The notes under the pieces are model-generated. The model did no database searches and had not been told where the DNA came from. It worked only from the letters and a program-made list of their open reading frames with translations. A DNA stretch of 64,000 nucleotides from Lampris incognitus (taxonomy: Eukaryota > Chordata > Actinopteri > Lampriformes > Lampridae). Both the position numbers and the translations under genes were made by a program. Positions within the stretch are counted from its first letter, which is position 1. The number at the start of each line of letters is the position of its first letter. Positions 1-11,347 of this stretch are shown here, piece by piece. The DNA lies in assembly GCF_029633865.1 (NCBI RefSeq), contig NC_079224.1, positions 24,702,395-24,766,394 of the forward strand, written 5' to 3'.

Positions 1-412
1 TTGTCTAGTTCGACCTACAATTCATTGCACTTGCAAAATATCAAGTTGGCTAGGACTTTATCGCCTCCCTCCAAAGCCACTCCTCCAAAACACGCAAACA
101 CGCACTGTCTGACTAGCCTACTGCTGGAGATCGGTTGACAGGCAGGTAGGCCATGCAATCATTTTAACCGGACACCTTAAAATGATTGGATGGGTTTATA
201 ACGGTCCTGCATCTTCCACAGATTACTCTTTTTATTTTTTTAATTTAGTGTCAGGGCATTTTATTTATTGATTGCTGTCGGGATGTAAAGAGAATTGCAA
301 AAAATATAACAAAAAGTGCTTCTGAAAAAAATCGCCTTCCCTACCTTTAATTATTTGACTCCCTAGATTAGTAGAATCAGGGGTGCTGTTGGTGTAATTC
401 AATAAATACATG

Positions 413-519
413 GGCTGTGTGTGACAAAAGGCGCACCCTACTTATGTACGCTTATTAAGTACCAATGTACGTGACGATGTGTACTTAAAATATATAGGGG
501 TGCGTTTTTGGTCACAGCC
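413..519. mobile_element. Short MITE-like inverted repeat
   Basis: The left end reads GGCTGTGTGTGACAAAAGG and the reverse complement of the right end reads GGCTGTGACCAAAAACGC, both followed by GCACCC-like sequence. About 107 bp separate the outer ends and there is no coding capacity. This is what a small non-autonomous DNA transposon looks like. The superfamily is not assigned and the target duplication is unclear. Confidence 0.55.
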
Positions 520-555
520 ATGGAGGTTTTAGAACCACTGGACTAGACACAAGGG

Positions 556-717
556 AGTATTTCACAAAGCTGGCTAACTGAGTATGCCTGACATCTGCGC
601 AAAGTAAACCCTGGAAACCTTTCAGATCTGGAACATGGATTGAAGTAAAAAGAGCTGTTCCGGGGTTCACTCTGCGCAGAAATGAGGCTTACTTAGTTAG
701 CCAGCTTTGTGAAATAA
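556..717. mobile_element. MITE with ~55-bp terminal inverted repeats
   Basis: The left arm starts TTTCACAAAGCTGGCTAACT and the right arm is its near-exact reverse complement. Similarity continues for about 55 bp on each side, through TCTGCGCA and GTAAACC/GTGAACC. TA flanks both TTTCAC ends, which suggests a TA target duplication. The whole unit is about 160 bp and folds on itself. It is a non-autonomous DNA transposon of Tc1/mariner or Harbinger type; the choice between them is not settled. Confidence 0.7.
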
Positions 718-847
718 CCTACTACCCCATGGCTCTAATCTAAGCCTATGCTTAGTAGGCTATGTTTCATATTGGGTGCAGTACACTGTGTGTCATGCTC
801 TGAGCATTATTTCAATTGCCATTGTGCCATACAAAAAGTGTTGTAAT

Positions 848-1229
848 TGTCACGTATCAGGAAAGAACCCAAAAGCAGACGGGACAACCAGGTAAGGGAA
901 GAATCAAGTCTTTATTGAAGTAACCGATCTCAGGGGTAGAGCAGGAGTAGGCTCAGTGGCAGGTAGGCAGGCAGGCAGGCAGAAGTCCATGAAAGGCGAT
1001 GTTCCAGCAAAGACTGGACCTCAGTGGAGGCTTTTTAAGGGTGATGATCGCTTTGATGTCGAGGGAGAGCGGCTGACTGCTTTGATGACAGCTGGTGTCA
1101 GGGGTGAACGCTTTGATGTCAAGGGCGAGAGGCTGATTGCTTTGAAGTCAAGGGAGAGAGGCTTTGACAGGGGGGGTCAGCAGGTGTCAAGGGCGAACGC
1201 TTTGATGTCAAGGGCGAGGGGCTGTGACA
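848..1229 (-). repeat. LTR of a Ty3/gypsy fossil
   Basis: The segment is bounded by TGTCAC on the left and GTGACA on the right, giving the TG...CA ends of an LTR about 382 bp long. A G-rich polypurine tract adjoins it on the internal side, just after 1229. On the minus strand this is the 3' LTR, directly downstream of the pol fragment. Its interior holds short degenerate repeats around 'gctttgatgtcaaggg'. No matching second LTR is visible in the window. Confidence 0.75.
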
Positions 1230-2945
1230 GTACCCCCCCTCCGAGGGGCGCCACCAGGCGACCTACCAGACCCGTCAGGGTGCGTCCTGTGGAAGTCCCG
1301 GATGAGGTTCGCGTCCAGGACCAGGCGACGAGGGACCCAACACCTCTCCTCCGGGCCATATCCCTCCCAGTCCACGAGATACTGCAGACCGCGACCGCGG
1401 CGCCGAGAGTCCAGGAGACGACGAACGGTGTAAGCCGGATGATTGTTGATCATATGAGGAGGTGGGGGCGGGGGGGCCGGAGGAACTAGAGGGCTGGTAG
1501 AGACAGGTTTGAGGCAGGACACATGGAAGGAAGGGTGAACTCGGAGAGTGCGGGGCAGCTTCAGACGGACCACTGAGGGGTTAATGACTTTGACAATGGA
1601 AAAGGGACCAATATACCTGGGGGACAGTTTCTTCACGTCCGATTTCAAGGGTAGATCCTTGGTAGAGAGCCATACCTGGTCACCGGGGGAGTAGTCCGGA
1701 GCAGGGGTGCGATGACGATCCGCCAAGTGCTGGTAACGGCCGGAGGTCCTGAGCAATGCAGCACGGGCTCGCCGCCAGGTCCGACGGCACCGACGGACAT
1801 GGGCCTGGACAGACAGAACCGGAATGTCTACCTCTTGCGAAGGAAAAAGGGGGGGCTGATAGCCGTAAAGGCATTGAAAAGGGGACAACCCAGTAGCAGA
1901 CGATGGCAAGGTGTTATGGGCATATTCTACCCAGGGAAGTTGTGAGGACCGAGAGGATGGGTTGGCAGACACCAGACAGTGGAGGACAGTCTCCAATGCC
2001 TGGTTGGCAGACACCAGACAGTGGAGGACAGTCTCCAATGCCTGGTTGGCCCTCTCGGCCTGGCCGTTGGTCTGAGGATGGAACCCCGATGACAGGCTGA
2101 CGGTGGCACCGATGGCAGAGCAGAAAGCCTTCCAGACAGCAGAAGTGAACTGGGGGCCACGGTCAGACACGATATCACGGGGGAGACCGTGGACCCGGAA
2201 AACCTCCCTGACCAGCAAATCCACAGTCTCTCGGGCCGAAGGCAGTCGAGACAAGGGCAAAAAGTGAACAAATTTACTGAAGCGATCAACAACAGTCAGT
2301 ATAACGGTGTTATCGTCGGAGGCGGGCAGACCAGAGACGAAATCCAAGGACAGATGCGACCAGGGACGGTGTGGAACAGGCAGGGGGCGCAGCAGACCGG
2401 AACTGGCCCGAGTGGAGGGCTTATTCCGGGCACAAACAGGACAGGCAGAAACAAAAGACCCAGTATCCTCCGTCATGGAAGGCCACCAGAACCGCCTACG
2501 GAGGAAGGCTAGGGTACGGGTTACTCCAGGATGGCAGGTAAGTTTGGAAGAGTGAGCCCACTGCAACACACTAGATTTAACAGCGTCTGGAACAAATAGG
2601 GGCCCCGGGGGACCGTTACCTGGGTCAGGCTGAGTCTGTTGTGCTGCCATGACCTCCCTTTCAATGTTCCAGGTGACAGCCGCAGCCGCAACCACACAGG
2701 TAGAGGGAACGATGGTGTCAGGTTGGAGCTTGGGCTCAGACTCCTCCCCATGCACACGAGACAGAGCATCGGGCTTGGCATTCCTGAAGCCAGGTCTGTA
2801 CGTCAAGGAAAAATTAAAGCGACCAAAAAAGAGCACCCACCTGGCTTGGCGCGCGGTGAGTCGCTTTGCTGACTGGATGTATTCCAGGTTCTTATGGTCA
2901 GTCCACACTATTAAAGGAAGCTCCGACCCCTCCAGAAAATGTCAA
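1208..2945 (-). mobile_element. Ty3/gypsy LTR-retrotransposon fossil (chromovirus-like), 3' part
   Basis: Read on the minus strand, the parts in order are the end of an RNase H domain (start '[12 protein letters not shown]'), a zinc-binding integrase head, the integrase core ('[11 protein letters not shown]', '[10 protein letters not shown]', '[13 protein letters not shown]') and a C-terminal chromodomain ('[15 protein letters not shown]'). A chromodomain at the integrase end is typical of chromoviruses. The element is 5'-truncated: gag, protease and most of RT are absent, and only the 3' LTR remains. The surviving pol piece is long and open, so it is probably a fairly young fossil, but the element as a whole is broken. 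Confidence 0.9.
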
Positions 2946-3382
2946 TTAAAAACAGTGTAAACATAATCACGATTGAATACCACTAGTTCAGTGCCCGTTC
3001 GGAATGGGCTGATTTTCTCGAGAACCGCATTATATTACGCATATTTAAAACTATATCATATTATATTATAGTATGATACGTGAAACCATGCACTGAAACA
3101 GTGTTTGATAGGCTAATTATCAGGGGGCAACAGGGGGTATGCTAACTCATTCCGGTGACTGCTACATCGCCCAGACATCGTTTGCCCACTGGGCCAACAT
3201 AATTGAATATTCGCTGTTAGGTGTTCTGAAACAGAACAGTACGTTCAGTTGTATTGCTGAGATGAGATTGGGACGATGTTGGGGCGATACAGCCTGGCTG
3301 GCGTATTCCAAACGGGCAGATTGGGTCTGTGTGTGTGTCTGACCACTCACACGCTACCGTACCTGTAGGCTAGCAAACAAAC

Positions 3383-3975
3383 TTACTTCTCTTTGTGGCT
3401 TTTCAGATGACGCACAAAGTTTGACGTTGTTGAAATCCCATCTGATAATTTCGCTGCACATGTTTTACAAACAGCAGTCCTTTTCTTCCCAACAACTTCC
3501 AAGTTCTTATAGCCGTAAATCATTATTTTTGGAATCGTTCCAGCAGCAGCTGCACTTGCCATGATTTCAAACTCTCCGCGCTCATGTTGAGTAGAGCTGA
3601 CGTTAGTTTTTGAGTAGCATGATGGTACCTCCAATTACATTTGAGTATTTTTGTTTTCCCGCCCATCTAAACGTTTGATTGGCCCGCGATGCCTGTGCGT
3701 AGGTAATTGTGTGCGCGCTAGAAATGAAGAATGATTACAAAATAAAATAAATAAAATACGAGAGAGGTGCATCCCGCATAAACATTGAGAAAACACTCAA
3801 ACAATTCTCTCGAGTCATCTAGCTCAAGTCCAAGTCCAAGTCCAAGTCATAGATGTCAAGTCTCAAGTCAAGTCTCAAGTAATTTTCATTTTGGCAAGTC
3901 AAGTCGCAAGTCATCAAATTTGTGACTCGAGTCGCACTCGAGTCCAAGTCATGTGACTCGAGTCCACAACTCTGC
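3383..3975 (-). mobile_element. hAT element, 5' portion with BED-finger exon
   Basis: The minus strand begins at 3975 with CAGAGTTGTGGACTCGAGTC, a hAT-like CAGAG end. Many subterminal ACTTG/GACTTG repeats follow (about 3820-3970). A leader and a first coding exon come next, from the ATG near 3562. The exon holds a BED-type zinc finger: 'VCKTCAAKL' followed by 'NFVRHLKSH' supplies the C..C...H...H ligands. It ends in a strong donor, AA|GTAAGT, near 3381. No downstream transposase body or opposite terminal repeat was found, so the element is cut off. It could instead be a domesticated ZBED-type gene remnant, but the terminal repeats favour a transposon. Confidence 0.7.
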
Positions 3976-4424
3976 TAAAAGGTTCTTGTTCTAGGCTCAT
4001 GGTCTCTGCTAAAACCATTAAAACAGATGAATGATAACAATGTGAGTGACATAGAAAGACTAAAGGGCTCTGAAGCTGAAGGAAATATAAGATCACTCAT
4101 CACAATTAGTAGAACAGTAACGGTGGGGAGGGGGGTGGGAGAAGGGAGACCACTGATGTCAGACTACCTTCAAGTCTTTGGTACTAAATCACAAATCAGG
4201 CTCGGTCTGGCATCGCAGCAGGGATGAAAATTTCAGCCAAAAGAGTGCTCCAGAAAACTATGCTTTTCCACCGAAAGATGACAGCGTCAACATTAAGTCA
4301 AGTATTGATAGGTTTCATCAGGTGATAGGCATGTAGACATGTCTACAGCTCAATAACTGTAATTCAGTGTTTACACTTTAAGAGACAATAAATACACCAT
4401 GCATCAATAATTTTATCAACTCTG

Positions 4425-4542
4425 TCCATCCATTATTCAAACTGCTTATCCTGCTCTCTGGATGCTGGGGAGCCTATCCCAACAGTCATTGGGCAGCAGG
4501 CGGAGAGACACCCTGTACAGGCCATCAGGCCATCACAGGGCC

Positions 4543-4623
<81 letters not shown>

Positions 4624-4664
4624 TCACACCTAGAGACAATTTAGTACGGCTGATTCACCTGACC
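4425..4664 (-). repeat. SINE family 1, copy 1, 3' half
   Basis: This is the minus-strand 3' half of a tRNA-headed SINE ('gcttatcctgctctctggatg', 'cctatcccaacagtcattgg'). Its internal TG run has grown to (AC)n at 4544-4622. The other half resumes at 6285 after a Tc1 insertion. Confidence 0.8.
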
Positions 4665-4666
4665 TA

Positions 4667-6282
4667 CACTACCGTTCAAAAGTTTGGGATCACCCAAACA
4701 ATTTTGTGTTTTCCATGAAAAGTCACACTTATTCACCACCATATGTTGTGAAATGAATAGAAAATAGAGTCAAGACATTGACAAGGTTAGAAATAATGAT
4801 TTGTATTTGAAATAAGATTTTTTTACATCAAACTTTGCTTTCGTCAAAGAATCCTCCATTTGCAGCAATTACAGCATTGCAGACCTTTGGCATTCTAGCT
4901 GTTAATTTGTTGAGGTAATCTGGAGAAATTGCACCCCACGCTTCCAGAAGCAGCTCCCACAAGTTGGATTGGTTGGATGGGCACTTCTTGCGTACCATAC
5001 GGTCAAGCTGCTCCCACAACAGCTCAATGGGGTTCAGATCTGGTGACGCGCTGGCCACTCCATTACCGATAGAATACCAGCTGCCTGCTTCTGCTCTAAA
5101 TAGTTCTTGCACAATTTGGAGGAGTGTTTAGGGTCATTGTCCTGTTGTAGGATGAAATTGGCTCCAATCAAGCACTGTCCACTGGGTATGGCATGGCGTT
5201 GCAAAATGGAGTGATAGCCTTCCTTATTCAGAATCCCTTTTACCCTGTACAAATCTCCCACCTTACCAGCACCAAAGCAACCCCAGACCATCACATTACC
5301 TCCACCATGCTTAACAGATGGCGTCAGGCATTCTTCCAGCATCTTTTCATTTGTTCTGCGTCTCACAAACGTTCTTCTTTGTGATCCAAACACCTCAAAC
5401 TTGGATTCATCCGTCCACAACACTTTTTTCCAGTCTTCCTCTGTCCAATGTCTGTGTTCTTTTGCCCATCTTAATCTTTTTCTTTTATTGGTCAGTCTCA
5501 GATATGGCTTTTTCTTTGCCACTCTGCCCTGAAGCCCAGAATCCCGCAGCCGCCTCTTCACTGTAGATGTTGACACTGGTGTTTTGCGGGTACTATTTAA
5601 TGAAGATGCCAGTTGGGGACCTGTGAGGCGTCTGTTTCTCAAACTAGAGACTCTAATGTACTTATCTTCTTGCTCAGTTGTGCAACGCGGCCTCCCACTT
5701 CTTTTTCTACTCTGGTTAGAGCCTGTTTGTGCTGTCCTCTGAAGGGAGTAGTACACACTGGTGTAGGAAATCTTCAATTTCTTAGCAATTTCTCGCATGG
5801 AATAGCCTTCATTTCTAAGAACAAGAATAGACTGTCGAGTTTCAGATGAAAGTTCTCTTTTTCTGGCCATTTTGAGCGTTTAATTGACCCCACAAATGTG
5901 ATGCTCCAGAAACTCAATCTGCTCAAAGGAAGGTCAGTTTTGTAGCTTCTGTAATGAGCTAAACTGTTTTCAGATGTGTGAACATGATTGCACAAGGGTT
6001 TTCTAATCATCAATTAGCCTTCTGAGCCAATGAGCAAACACATTGTACCATTAGAACACTGGAGTGATAGTTGCTTGAAATGGGCCTCTATACACCTATG
6101 TAGATATTGCACCAAAAACCAGACATTTGCAGCTAGAATAGTCATTTACCACATTAGCAATGTATAGAGTGTATTTCTTTAAAGTTAAGACTAGTTTAAA
6201 GTTATCTTCATTGAAAAGTACAGTGCTTTTCCTTCAAAAATATGGACATTTCAATGTGATCCCAAACTTTTGAACGGTAGTG
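4667..6282 (-). mobile_element. Tc1-like transposon, family A, complete ends
   Basis: The terminal inverted repeats begin CACTACCGTTCAAAAGTTTG at both ends, flanked by TA (4665-4666 and 6283-6284), the Tc1/mariner target duplication. The element is 1616 bp and encodes a DDE transposase on the minus strand (separate entry). It split a family-1 SINE, so it is younger than that SINE. A rearranged relative lies at 9350-10057. Confidence 0.95.
4828..5870 (-). pseudogene. Tc1-family transposase, frameshifted
   Basis: The ATG at 5870 opens 'MARKRELSSETRQSIL', with paired helix-turn-helix segments in the first ~110 residues and a GRPR-like 'SGRPRCT'. The catalytic domain follows: first Asp in 'LWTDESKF', second Asp in 'QQDNDPKHS'. 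The frame changes near 5040-5045, after 'SVMEWPA'. The last catalytic residue is in the other frame, 'SPDLNPIELLWEQLDR', which then runs to a natural C-terminus ('NGGFFDESKV', stop at 4828). One frameshift separates it from an open transposase of usual Tc1 length (~340 aa). It would cut and paste its own element if intact; as read it is inactive. Confidence 0.93.
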
Positions 6283-6284
6283 TA

Positions 6285-6473
6285 CATGTCTTTGGACTGT
6301 GGGAGGAAACCGGAGCACCTGCAGGAAACCCACACAGACACAGGGAGAACATGCAAACTCCACACAGAGGACGACCCGGCACGACCCCCAAGGTTAGACT
6401 ACCCTGAGGCTCGAACCCAGGAACTTCTTGCTGTGAGGCGACTGCGCTAACCACTGCACCACCGTGCCACCTC
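6285..6473 (-). repeat. SINE family 1, copy 1, tRNA-like 5' half
   Basis: Continues the SINE broken at 4664. The minus strand reads from a tRNA-like head at the right (GGCACGGTGGTGCAGTGGTTAG, A-box-like; 'GGGTTCGAGCC', B-box-like) toward 'tttcctcccacagtcc'. The promoter boxes are SINE parts, not a tRNA gene. Confidence 0.8.
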
Positions 6474-6522
6474 AACTCTATACGTACATCTGTTATATCA
6501 ATAGGTGACGCGGTCCAAGATA

Positions 6523-8163
6523 CAGTGTATCCGGAAAGTATTCACACCCCTTCACTTTCCCCACATTTTGTTATGTTACAGCCTTATTCCAAAATTGATT
6601 AAATTCCTTTTTTTCTTATCAATCTACATACAATACCCCATAATGACAAAGTGAAAAAGGTTTTGTAGAAATTTTTGCAAATTTATTAAAAATAAAAAAC
6701 TGAAATATTGCATGTACATAAGTATTCACACCCTTTACTCAGTACTTGGTTGAGGCACCCTTGGCAGCGATTACAGCCTCGATTACAGTCTTCTTGGGTA
6801 TGAAGCTACAAGCTTGGCACACCTATATTTGGGGTATTTCTCCCATTCTTCTCTGCAGATCCTCTCGAGCTATGTAAGGTTAGATGGGGAGTGTTGCTGC
6901 ACAGCTATTTTCAGGTCTTTCCAGAGATGTTCAATGGGGTTCCAGTCTGGGCTCTGGCTGGGCCACTCAAGGACATTCACAGACTTGTACCGAAGCCACT
7001 CCTTCGTTGTCTTGGCTGTGTGCTTAGGGTCATTGTCGTGTTGAAAGGTAAACCTTCGCCCCAGTCTGAGGTCCTGAGCACTCAGGAGCAGGTTTTCATC
7101 AAGGATCTCTCTGTACTTTGCTCCATTCATCCTTCCCTCGATCCTGACTAGTCTCCCAGTTCCTGCCGCTGAAAAACATCCCCACAGCATGATGCTGCCA
7201 CCACCATGCTTCACTGTAGGGATGGTATTAGCAAGGTGATGAGAGGTGCCTGGCTTCCTCCAGATGTGACGTTTGGCATTCAGGCCAAAGAGTTCAATCT
7301 TGGTTTCATCAGACCAGAGAATCTTGTTTCTCATGGTCTGAGAGTCCTTTAGGTGCTTTCTGGCAAACTCCAAGCGGGCTGTCATGTGCCTTTTACTGAG
7401 CAGAGGCTTCCGTCTGGCCACTCTACAATAAAGGCCTGATTGGTGGAGAGCTGCAGAGATGGTTGTCCTTCTGGAAGGTTCTCCCATCTCCACAGAGGAA
7501 CGCTGGAGCTCTGTCAGAGTGGCCATCGGGTTTTTGGTCACCTCCCTGACCAAGGCCCTTCTCCCCTGATTGCTCAGTTTGGTTGGGCGGCCAGCTCTAG
7601 GAAGAGTCCTGGTGGATCCAAACTTCTTCCATTTAAGAATGATGGAGACCACTGTGCTCTTCGGGACCTTCAAAGCTGTAGACATTTTTTTGTACCCTTC
7701 CCCAGATCTGTGCCTTGATACAATCCTGTCTCGGAGGTCCACAGACAATTCCTTTGACTTCATGGCTTGGTTTCTGCTCTGACATGCACTGTCAACAGTG
7801 GGACCTTATATAGACAGGTGTGTGCCTTTCCAAATCATGTCCAATCAATTGAATTTACTAGAGGTGGACTCCAATCAAGATGTACAAACATCTCAAGGAT
7901 GATCAGTGGAAACAGGATGAACCTGAGCTCAATTTTGAGTGTCATAGCAAAGGGTGTGAATACTTATGTACATGCAATATTTCAGTTTTTTATTTTTAAT
8001 AAATTTGCAAACATTTCTACAAAACCTTTTTCACTTTGTCATTATGGGGTGTTGTGTGTAGATTGATGAGAAAAAAAGGGAATTTAATCCATTTTGGAAT
8101 AAGGCTGTAACCTAACAAAATGTGGGGAAAGTGAAGGGGTGTGAATACTTTCCGGATGCACTG
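6523..8163 (-). mobile_element. Tc1-like transposon, family B, complete ends
   Basis: The element is bounded by CAGTGTATCCGGAAAGTATT on the left and the inverse of CAGTGCATCCGGAAAGTATT on the right. TA flanks it at 6521-6522 and 8164-8165. The inverted repeats are long, about 200 bp each, including 'ATTATGGGGT' and 'GAATACTTATGTACATGCA' motifs on both sides. The total is 1641 bp. It carries one transposase gene on the minus strand and is a different family from the copy at 4667-6282. Confidence 0.95.
6745..7763 (-). pseudogene. Tc1-family transposase, one stop and a late frameshift
   Basis: The ATG at 7763 opens 'MKSKELSVDLRDRIVSRH', followed by a bipartite DNA-binding region ('GRPTKLS'). 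The DDE domain is complete: 'LWSDETKIELFG', 'FQHDNDPKHTAK' and 'SPDWNPIEHLWKDLK'. A TAG ends the long frame after 297 codons ('SPSNLT*'). The next codons still read 'LERICREEWEKY', as family members do. A frameshift near 6795 then precedes the usual end 'EAVIAAKGASTKY'. Only the C-terminal ~45 residues are damaged, so the copy is young but probably inactive. Confidence 0.93.
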
Positions 8164-8165
8164 TA

Positions 8166-9349
8166 GATCTGACACTAACAGACGATGTGAATTTTGCTTG
8201 TAGTTTCACAGACTGCCAACAGAAAATTATGCCACTAAAACTGAACTGAATAACTGTCCAACGTTTCATAAATAAAAGTACTGCTGACTCCATTGGGGAT
8301 AAAGAAACCTCACTTAAGGCTGTTGTGAGGAATCCCCACTCTCATCTAATTCTGCTGCCTTGGTCCAGGTTACCTGACTGATTGATAGGTGGGCAAATTC
8401 AAGGAATATGAGATCATATTATCCTGCGCAGCCATGATTGCTCTCGGTATTTAAAGAATACACAGCGGCAGCCGATGTGTAAAAGTCACGGACAGGATAT
8501 ACGATCTTTAACTAATTTACTCTCAATGAGACAGCAGTGGCCGAGGGGGAGTATCTGAATCCCCCGTGCACCACAACCCCCTCAGCCAGAAACTATTAGT
8601 GCCTCGTCTCACTGCTTTCACTGTGTGAACGTGTTACTGGTAACAGGTGCGGATAGCCATGAGATTCAATTGTGCGCATAGATTCACATAACTCTTCGAA
8701 AGGATAAAGCGTTTTAAGAAAAATGTTACTGCATTGCTCATATTAATTGTTCAGACTCAAATATGAAATGTGAAATCTATGATGGTTTTCATTAAGCATC
8801 AAAATATGCTTCGGGACCATCTTAAGGTAGGGATGTTATGTTGTTGGTGTTGTGTTTTTTCCCTTTTTGTCTCATTAGTCAGTGGTGATGGATTAAAAAA
8901 CAACGAGGTCATCGCGTGTTCATGCATCCGCCAGTAATTAGCAAGAGGACCTGACAGGATTTGACACCAGTCTGCACTCATGAGACTGGTAAGCTGACAA
9001 TTTCATAACCATACAGAGACACAAGTGGGCAGAGCATTAGCAGGATATTTGGTGGAAGAACCAATAAATTAATTGAGGTTATTAGTGCTGCACATTCACC
9101 AGCCAAAGGAAGAGAGCGGCCATTCCTCTGTAGGGAGTCTGTCTGTCTGTCTGTCTGTCTGTGGTGTCATGTATTTGCAGTCTGTCTGTACATCTCTCAA
9201 ACAAAGCAGTCAGGGACAATGAAAAGCTGCAAGGCTGGATGAGCAGTTTCTCTCTCAAAATGGTAAAAACTGCTTTTCACTGTGGTGCAGCTTGCATTGT
9301 TTCTTTCTGATGAGGAAGATGGATGACTGGGATGTAGTCTCCTCATATA
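8166..9349. other. Spacer with no gene seen
   Basis: No ORF with recognisable domains, no terminal repeats and no RNA gene were found. A short (TCTG)n run lies at 9131-9161. The sequence is AT-moderate, unique-looking intergenic DNA between two transposons. Confidence 0.5.
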
Positions 9350-10057
9350 TACACTACCGTTCAAAAGTTTGGGATCACCCAAACAATTTCGTGTTTTCCA
9401 TGAAAAGTCACACTTATTCACCACCATATGTTGTGAAATGAATAGAAAATAGAGTCAAGACATTGACAAGGTTAGAAATAATGATTTGTATTTGAAATAA
9501 GATTTTTTTTACATCAAACTTTGCTTTCGTCAAAGAATCCTCCATTTGCAGCAATTACAGCATTGCAGACCTTTGGCATTCTAGCTGTTAATTTGTTGAG
9601 GTAATCTGGAGAAATTGCACCCCACGCTTCCAGAAGCAGCTCCCACAAGTTGGATTGGTTGGATGGGCACTTCTTTGAGCAGATTGAGTTTCTGGAGCAT
9701 CACATTTGTGGGGTCAATTAAACGCTCAAAATGGCCAGAAAAAGAGAACTTTCATCTGAAACTCGACAGTCTATTCTTGTTCTTAGAAATGAAGGCTATT
9801 CCATGCGAGAAATTGCTAAGAAATTGAAGATTTCCTACACCGGTGTGTACTACTCCCTTCAGAGGACAGCACAAACAGGCTCTAACAGGTACTATTTAAT
9901 GAAGATGCCAGTTGGGGACCTGTGAGGCGTCTGTTTCTCAAACTAGAGACTCTAATGTACTTATCTTCTTGCTCAGTTGTGCAACGCGGCCTCCCACTTC
10001 TTTTTCTACTCTGGTTAGAGCCTGTTTGTGCTGTCCTCTGAAGGGAGTAGTACACAC
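9350..10057. mobile_element. Scrambled Tc1 family A copy with inverted middle
   Basis: Three blocks of the 4667-6282 family are joined. Block 9350-9674 is the left end with TIR, colinear with 4665-4990. Block 9675-9889 is the transposase start in the opposite orientation ('MARKRELSSETRQ' now on the + strand). Block 9890-10057 is minus-oriented again and matches 5589-5760. The right TIR is absent. The arms 9844-9887 and 10014-10057 are a perfect 44-bp inverted repeat. The rest is nearly identical to the intact copy, so the rearrangement is recent. Confidence 0.88.
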
Positions 10058-10335
10058 CTCCCAATGTTGGACAGTGGGAGGAAACCGGAGCCCCCCGAGG
10101 AAACCCACGCAGACACGGGGAGAACATGCAAACTCCACACAGAGGATGACCCACCAAGGTTGGACTACCCCGGGGCTTGAACCCAGGACCTTCTTGCTGT
10201 GAAGCGACCGTGCTAACCACTGTGCCACCGTGCCACACACAAAGAACACACACAAAAAATGTGTCCATCCATGCATTATCAGAACCGCTTATCCTGCTCT
10301 CAGGGTTGCGGGTATGCTGGAGCCTATTTCCTATA
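10058..10335 (-). repeat. SINE family 1, copy 2 (5' half plus a second 3' fragment)
   Basis: Bases 10058-10240 are the tRNA-like 5' half in minus orientation ('gcttgaacccaggacc' is the B-box region). After about 25 bp of CA-rich sequence, 10263-10335 matches the family 3' end ('cgcttatcctgctctcagg'), also minus. This is either one disrupted copy or two fragments abutting the scrambled Tc1. Confidence 0.7.
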
Positions 10336-11280
10336 TAATGTGTCTCTGAATAGCCTATAGTCTTGTCTCTGTTATTCACACAAGGTTAACTAAATCCTTG
10401 TCTTTGGCAGTAATTTATTTCTGTGTTGTTGTGCCAGGGGCATTTAGAAAAGGTGAACTGGTAAATGAGGGTGACTGCCAAAGATGCCAGATCCAGCATT
10501 ACAGAGCAGTGTGCACATGGGTGTCACATCATTGTATAGAGGAGGTTGTTCGGGTTCAAAAGTGATCCGGCAGTCTTGTATTTAGTCCGTCTGGTGCCCT
10601 TTGAATGTTAATTCCCAGGAAGTATCTGGCTCCTACAGCGAGCCAAATGAACAATGAAATGGTTATCAAGTCACTTCGTAGTTAAACATTAATGTTTTCT
10701 TTTGTATTACAATCCATAGTTTCCCCAGTCTCGTCGTATAAAGGACCAGGTGTTGGTAATTCCCTTTAATAACATTGTTTTGTCAACAGGCACTTAAGCA
10801 AGTTGTAATCCAACAAACACAATAAAGAGAGTTGTAATAAAAAATGATTTGCTAAATGTAATGTGCCACCAATAAACATGATTTTTATCACCCCTAACTT
10901 ACTGAAATCACATCCCTAAGCCAACCAGCTACCAGTAAATTGAAGCTGCCTGGGAAGAATCTGCATATATGAAACTCTTAAAATAGTTCAACCTCTCTCA
11001 CCATATAACAGGATGTTTATGTGTTGGGTATTAATGTGGCTTTTAATATGCCCGGCACTGCTGGACTCGATCTATTTGGTATATTAAAAGTAATATGTAA
11101 TTCTTTTTCTTCCGCAAGTGGGTTCCCCACTGTGGGACATAATTATCCCCGCGCTGTGTGTCCGCGGCTAATCTCGCAAACTACTGGACTGATCAGCCTG
11201 AAAAGTTTGTATACAGTTATGGCTGTGCGGTGAAGAACCTCTCGTGGTGCTGGTGATTCAAAACCTTTGAAAAACATTTG
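10336..11280. other. Spacer with no gene seen
   Basis: AT-rich intergenic sequence. A segment around 11110-11270 ('gaacctctcgtggtgctgg') resembles one at 11960-12000 ('ggatctctcgtggttgcag'), suggesting a diverged dispersed repeat. No coding frame is convincing. Confidence 0.4.
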
Positions 11281-11347
11281 TTCATGCTACCGCTGCTCCC
11301 TCTCTTCATTCACTCTCTAGCTCGCTCGACCAACGCTGCTCTCTGAC

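Noticed and set aside
6285-6473. Possible tRNA gene on the minus strand
   Set aside because: It is the tRNA-like head of SINE family 1, with copies at 10058 and 20471.
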